This document shows, in pieces, positions 16,726 through 20,270 of a stretch of DNA of 20,270 nucleotides (within the stretch, counting starts at the first letter, position 1; each line of letters starts with the position of its first letter). Both the position numbers and the translations under genes were made by a program. The notes under the pieces are model-generated. The model searched no databases. It worked only from the letters and a program-made list of their open reading frames with translations, and was not told the DNA's origin. This DNA is from DASQHY01 sp036390175 (GTDB lineage: Bacteria > Acidobacteriota > Terriglobia > Acidiferrales > UBA7541): assembly GCA_036390175.1 (NCBI GenBank), contig DASWCG010000050.1:1-20270 (forward strand). Reading direction: 5' to 3'.

Positions 16726-18600
16726 TCAATAAGGAATCTCCACCGCACCGTTCTGCGCGGTTATGAGCTCGGCTTCAGAATCCCGCACCACCAGCCGGAC
16801 CAAGTATGCGCCCGGCTTTACATCAAAGCTGGTTTTCAGCGTGATACCTCGGCGGCCCATCCTTTCCAGCGTTGCGTCCAGCAAACGCATCTCCACCACC
16901 TTCTGGCTTCCGGTGATCAAGTTGCCGTTGCGGTCGAACAACGCAGCGACCACCGTCAGATTGTTCCAATTGCGCCCATCGGCTTTTCGGAAGCGGATCT
17001 GGCTCAAGTCCACGTGCGTCAATACGGTCAGCTTCGCTCCGGCATCACTGGCCTTGAAAAACTGGGTGTGCAGCTCCACGGGGAGATCATGCAACTCGTC
17101 CTGCGAGAACACCGCCTCTTCGATCTCCTGCTTGGCCTGCTCGGCCGGGTCCACCATGTGCTTCGGCGCAACATAACCTCTGCGGGCCTGCACGCTGAAT
17201 TTCTGGCGGTTGGTCAGCGCCACCTTCAAGGTGTGATACTTCCCGTCGAATTTCAAATTCTGCGGTGAGAAGCCGAGCACGTAGAACACTTCCGGAGCGG
17301 CCGCCACGCGCCGGAAGCCTTCCTCCAAATCGTTGTTGTTGTGAAAGAATGTTCCGCCGGTGCCATCCGCCAGCTCGGCCATGGGATCCGCCTGCGCCGA
17401 AGCCTCCTGCAGGCGGTACGAGTCCTGGTGCGCGCCAACAGCCGCATTGTTTGTAAAACCCCCGCCCTGGCTTATGTCGCCGCCGGGAGGACTGGCGTAC
17501 AGGCCGCGCGCATCCACGGAATTCACCACGATATTGGCGCGCACCGCGTGGTCCAGGATTTCGCTCATCTGCGATTGCCGGTCCGTAATCAGGAAACCCG
17601 GAGAAATCAGGATCATGCTCCGCTGCCCGGGAAGCAAAGTCATTCGGCGCACAATCTCCGCAAGAAGCCGAAGGGAGTATTGGGTTTCCGCGTCCGCCAC
17701 GCTCAACATCCGTTGCACCGTTGCCTGCGCCAACTGTTGCGCCTGTTGCAGAAACATGGGGTCATTGCCGAAGGCGCAGGCCAGCGCATCCAGTGTCGCC
17801 ACCTGCAGCGCCTGCGAATCGTGCTGGGTCTGGATCAAGTCCGCCATGTAGTAACTCACATCCGGACATTCCCGCACACCCGACCGTCCCACCGGATGCG
17901 GCCGCAGCTTCTCCAGAGTCTCATGCAGCTTGGCGCGATCATCGGTGAAGTCCAGCGTGGTCTGGCCCGACGTGGTGTAAATTCCTGCGCGGTCGCCGGG
18001 TTGACCCGCCGCGGTGATCTGATGGTCTGCCGCGTCCCTCGCGCGCGCCAGATCCTCAAAGGCCAGGTGCACATCGTCGAACAGGTATCCCACGTAGCGC
18101 TGCGGCATGGTAAGCGCCGCGCCGCTGTCCGGCCCGCCACTGTCACCCGCAGCGTTGTCCGGCTTCACCACTTTGGCCAATTCCGTTGCCGGGGTCTCCA
18201 CCGCAAAATGGGAAATGATTTGGGGTTTCTTGTTGTCGAAAAGCTGAAAATCTTCTTCGTGCAGCGTCCCGACGGCGCGCCCCTTGTCGTCGCGGACCAC
18301 GACGCGCACGAGCACGAGGTTCACGCGAACTTTCAGCGTTCCCTTCGTGTCATGTGTTTTCAGCTCCGTTGTGCTTTCGCTTACTTCCGGCTTCTGTTCG
18401 GCGGGCTTCGCGGGAACCTGCGCGGAGGCTTGCCCCGGAGATTGCGGGGAAGCCTGAGCTTTTTCCTGCGGCTGCGCTCTTACTGTTCCCGGCAAAACGA
18501 ATGCGCATGCGGCGGCAAGAATACTGGAGGCAAAAAGGACAGAGTTCAGCAGTGAATCAGAATTTCCTGTTAAACCAGACCTGCAATGCGGGCCGGTCAT
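16726..18600 (-). CDS. VWFA-related Acidobacterial domain protein (second copy)
   Basis: A secreted 624-residue paralogue of the gene downstream of it. A hydrophobic signal (about 19-42, ending VRAQ) is followed by a Gln/Pro/Ala/Glu linker. Then come VNLVLVRVVVRDDKGRAVGTLHEEDFQLFDNKKPQ (93-127), the A domain with YLFDDVHLAFEDLARARDAA (172-191), RSMILISPGFLITD (327-340), NIVVNSVDARGLY (356-368), ELADGTGGTFFHNNNDLEEGFRRV (409-432) and FYVLGFSP (439-446). The A-domain metal site reads DDVHL, lacking the serines of DxSxS. A stretch with SYYMADLIQTQHDSQALQVATLDALACAFGND (249-280) is inserted relative to the first copy. A beta domain ends the protein. The gene has its own promoter and lies 19 bp before the next VWFA gene, so the two are probably one transcript. 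The function is unknown; surface adhesion or envelope assembly is possible. Confidence 0.85.
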   Translation of the reverse strand: MTGPHCRSGLTGNSDSLLNSVLFASSILAAACAFVLPGTVRAQPQEKAQASPQSPGQASAQVPAKPAEQKPEVSESTTELKTHDTKGTLKVRVNLVLVRVVVRDDKGRAVGTLHEEDFQLFDNKKPQIISHFAVETPATELAKVVKPDNAAGDSGGPDSGAALTMPQRYVGYLFDDVHLAFEDLARARDAADHQITAAGQPGDRAGIYTTSGQTTLDFTDDRAKLHETLEKLRPHPVGRSGVRECPDVSYYMADLIQTQHDSQALQVATLDALACAFGNDPMFLQQAQQLAQATVQRMLSVADAETQYSLRLLAEIVRRMTLLPGQRSMILISPGFLITDRQSQMSEILDHAVRANIVVNSVDARGLYASPPGGDISQGGGFTNNAAVGAHQDSYRLQEASAQADPMAELADGTGGTFFHNNNDLEEGFRRVAAAPEVFYVLGFSPQNLKFDGKYHTLKVALTNRQKFSVQARRGYVAPKHMVDPAEQAKQEIEEAVFSQDELHDLPVELHTQFFKASDAGAKLTVLTHVDLSQIRFRKADGRNWNNLTVVAALFDRNGNLITGSQKVVEMRLLDATLERMGRRGITLKTSFDVKPGAYLVRLVVRDSEAELITAQNGAVEIPY

Positions 18601-18691
18601 TTACCACCCCACCACCCGGGCAAACCGAGGCTGTCTGCCCCTTGCCCCTCGCGGACGAGCGGAAAGGAACCCTGGAGAGAGTACCGCACAC

Positions 18692-18720
18692 AATCTACTC
18701 ACTGGTGAATCCACTGTCAA
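18692..18720 (-). promoter_or_regulatory. Promoter of the VWFA gene pair
   Basis: On the minus strand, TTGACA (18720-18715) and TAGATT (18697-18692) are separated by 17 bp. The start would be near 18685, giving a leader of about 85 nt to the ATG at 18600. The -35 is perfect; the -10 matches 4 of 6. Confidence 0.55.
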
Positions 18721-18746
18721 TCGAGTTTATTCTCGCCGCATTCGTC

Positions 18747-19007
18747 TCATTTGGTCGAAGCACCGCCGGGCTCCTCGCTTTTCCTCACCGCGCGAAACGC
18801 TTCCCACGTCCAAATGTCCTGGGCTTCGTCATGCCGCAAGACGTAGCGGTTTCCGTCTTCCACTATCACGCGGAAAAATGTCGCGCCGGGAGAATACCAG
18901 CGGTCCTCCACTTCCTGCACCTCGAACGTCCTGCCCCGCAACACAAATCGCACCGGCCGTTCGTCGGCCCGGTACCCCGCGTAACATTCCACCTGAATCT
19001 CCCGCAT
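18747..19007 (-). CDS. Small conserved protein, DUF6504-like
   Basis: An 86-residue cytosolic protein with no signal peptide. The visible pattern is RPVRFVLRGRTFEVQEVEDRWYSPGATFFRVIVEDGNRYVLRHDEAQDIWTW (17-68): alternating strands with a DRWY motif and a YVLRHD motif. This resembles small beta-barrel-like proteins annotated DUF6504 in other bacteria; I make that link from memory and with moderate confidence. Function is unknown. The frame extends upstream to 19148, but the first 47 residues of that version are a very basic low-complexity stretch overlapping the end of the YihY-type gene, so ATG 19007 is preferred. It lies 70 bp behind the YihY-like gene on the same strand, likely cotranscribed. 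Confidence 0.68.
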   Translation of the reverse strand: MREIQVECYAGYRADERPVRFVLRGRTFEVQEVEDRWYSPGATFFRVIVEDGNRYVLRHDEAQDIWTWEAFRAVRKSEEPGGASTK

Positions 19008-19077
19008 CGCCCGGCCTTTCCGTGGGGCAGTTTCCGCGCGTTCACGCCGGGAGCTGCCGCTTTCAAACTCAGCGCGC

Positions 19078-19917
19078 TCAGCGCGCTTCCCTTTTTTCAC
19101 TTTCCCTGGCCGCCGCCTCCGCGTTCCACGCCGCTCCCAGAAACACAATCACGGCCGAAAGCTCCATCCACACCATCAGACCGATCGCCGCCGCCAGCCC
19201 TCCATAAACCAGACTGTACTGCATGCGGCGGACATAAATCCCGAACAACGAATTCACCGCCCACCACGCCAGCGTTGCCGCCGCCGCTCCGGGCAACACC
19301 TCGCGCCAGCTCCGCGTCACCGGATGCGCCACGCTATAAATCACCGCCAGCACGGTCATCGCCAGCACCATGGCGATCGCGGGAAACATCACGCTCTCAA
19401 ATCCGCTGGCCAGCCCGGACCGCCCGAATTCCCGAATCGCCCATTTCCGCAGCGGCAATCCAAACACCGTGAGCAGCACCACCACCAGAAACGGAGCCAG
19501 CGTCGCCAGCAACAGCAGGAATCCCCGAAACTGTCTTCCCAAGAACGAATGCTTGTCCTGGTCGGCATGAATAATCTGGATCCCTTCCATCAGCAGCTTC
19601 ATCACCTGGGATCCCGCAAGCAGTGTCCCGCTGCATCCCAGCAGGGCCCAGTGCCACGGATGCGCCGCGCGCGCCAGCAGAAAGGCCGTCATCATCTGGC
19701 GGCTTCCCGGCGGCAGGACCGCGTAAAGTCCCTCCACCACGTCGGGCAGCGCCGCGCGCGTGTTCACGTAGCTGCTCAAGATCCCCAGCACCACCAGCAG
19801 CATCGGGAAAAACGCCAGAAACATATTGAACGCCACGGCTTGCGAAATCATCCCGCACCGCGGGTATACGCGCCGCACCGCACTCCACACTCGTTTCGCC
19901 GCCGCTGCCGCATTCAT
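19078..19917 (-). CDS. YihY/BrkB family inner-membrane protein
   Basis: A 279-residue integral membrane protein of the YihY/virulence factor BrkB family, sometimes mislabelled ribonuclease BN. About six hydrophobic helices are visible at roughly 25-50, 88-107, 131-153, 175-196, 208-227 and 236-262. Family features include the N-terminal QAVAFNMFLAFFPMLLVVLG (26-45), the PGAAAATLAWWAVNSLFGIYV segment (209-229) and YGGLAAAIGLMVWMELSAVIVFLGA (238-262). The C-terminus is short and charged. Its biochemical role is unsettled in the literature. A TATAAT box ends 8 nt before the start and there is no Shine-Dalgarno sequence, so the mRNA may be leaderless. The small gene at 18747-19007 follows on the same strand. 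Confidence 0.9.
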   Translation of the reverse strand: MNAAAAAKRVWSAVRRVYPRCGMISQAVAFNMFLAFFPMLLVVLGILSSYVNTRAALPDVVEGLYAVLPPGSRQMMTAFLLARAAHPWHWALLGCSGTLLAGSQVMKLLMEGIQIIHADQDKHSFLGRQFRGFLLLLATLAPFLVVVLLTVFGLPLRKWAIREFGRSGLASGFESVMFPAIAMVLAMTVLAVIYSVAHPVTRSWREVLPGAAAATLAWWAVNSLFGIYVRRMQYSLVYGGLAAAIGLMVWMELSAVIVFLGAAWNAEAAARESEKREAR

Positions 19918-19925
19918 CGCCGCTC

Positions 19926-19931
19926 ATTATA
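19926..19931 (-). promoter_or_regulatory. -10 box of the YihY-like gene
   Basis: A perfect TATAAT on the minus strand ends 8 nt before the ATG at 19917. No clear -35 is found at 16-18 bp. The distance allows a leaderless or nearly leaderless transcript. Confidence 0.45.
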
Positions 19932-20043
19932 TAAGCGATGACACAGCCTTCGTCCCGTGATTTCCGCGTCCCCGTGTCGTTCGCAGCGAGCCCCCGGTGT
20001 TTATTATGAGGTCGCACGCGCGGAGAAACCCGTCGAACAGACG

Positions 20044-20049
20044 TATACT
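20044..20049 (+). promoter_or_regulatory. -10 box candidate for the last gene
   Basis: TATACT lies about 54 nt before the ATG at 20103. No good -35 is visible at the proper distance, so this is a weak call. Confidence 0.3.
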
Positions 20050-20102
20050 TTTTCTGTGGGGCTCCGGCTGAAGGCTGTGACTTCTTGTGGAGGCTTAACC
20101 GC

Positions 20103-20270
20103 ATGAATAAGCTCGCCGTGCTTTTGACTATTGGGATGGCGCTTGCTCCCTCTTCGCGCCCGCAAGATGACGTGCCTCCCAACCCCGAAATGCAGCGCCA
20201 GGAGATCATCATCCTGGAGCGGGAGATGGCGCGCGCGATTCACCTCAACGATCGCACATTTTTCAGACGT
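20103..20270 (+). CDS. Secreted DUF4440/SnoaL-like protein, 5' part only
   Basis: The gene is cut by the window end; only 56 residues are visible. They begin with a signal peptide-like stretch (MNKLAVLLTIGMALAPSS), a short polar linker and then EMQRQEIIILEREMARAIHLNDRTFFRR. The last part, a helix with an E-x-x-x-A pattern followed by a D-x-x-F-F segment, is how DUF4440 proteins of the NTF2/SnoaL fold usually start. That family covers small enzymes and binding proteins of varied role, so no function is offered. The ribosome site GGAGG is at 20089-20093, 9 nt before the ATG. It diverges from the YihY-like gene. Confidence 0.6.
   Translation, partial: MNKLAVLLTIGMALAPSSRPQDDVPPNPEMQRQEIIILEREMARAIHLNDRTFFRR

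Noticed and set aside
17341..18555. A 404-residue plus-strand open frame opposite the second VWFA gene
   Set aside because: Arg/His-rich translation with no motifs, lying opposite a well-supported gene.

Overview
The window is a high-GC bacterial chromosome segment, most likely from Acidobacteriota. The strongest taxonomic signal is a tandem pair of secreted proteins of the 'VWFA-related Acidobacterial domain' type (14253-18600). A DUF1800/DUF1501 pair, a secreted four-cysteine protein with an HSLNPIKWVKKD segment and a divergent membrane pyrophosphatase fit the same assignment. All calls come from reading the sequence; no database search was run.

Left part (1-5629): an osmotic-stress block. 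A GpgS-type glucosyl-3-phosphoglycerate synthase is followed by a second glycosyltransferase resembling mannosylglycerate/glucosylglycerate synthases, then, overlapping by 17 nt, a small MscS-like multi-helix membrane protein. Further right is a HAD phosphatase of the mannosyl/glucosyl-3-phosphoglycerate phosphatase family. Together these could make glucosylglycerate (or a mannosylated derivative) as a compatible solute, and the membrane protein could take part in solute release. Between them lie a PagL-like outer-membrane lipid A deacylase and a secreted protein of unknown function on the opposite strand.

Middle (5630-9087): a PilZ-domain protein behind a leader of about 270 nt with a near-consensus promoter, then a membrane-bound pyrophosphatase (hppA) with its own strong promoter. 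From 9088 to 12465 on the minus strand is a DUF1800-DUF1501 pair with export signals. From 12701 to 13645 is a monofunctional proline dehydrogenase with its own promoter. 

Right part (13687-20270): a BrnT/BrnA toxin-antitoxin locus whose toxin reading frame has an amber codon at position 4, with a perfect palindrome overlapping its promoter. Then come the two VWFA-type genes (one with a 72-residue glycine-rich tract), a small conserved protein, a YihY/BrkB-family membrane protein and the start of a secreted DUF4440/SnoaL-like protein cut by the window edge.

The most notable points are the broken brnT beside an intact brnA and an apparent operator, the two-glycosyltransferase osmolyte operon with its channel-like partner, the unusual pyrophosphatase, and several genes whose -10 box lies only 5-8 nt before the start codon, suggesting leaderless mRNAs. 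I saw no insertion sequence, CRISPR array, tRNA or rRNA.
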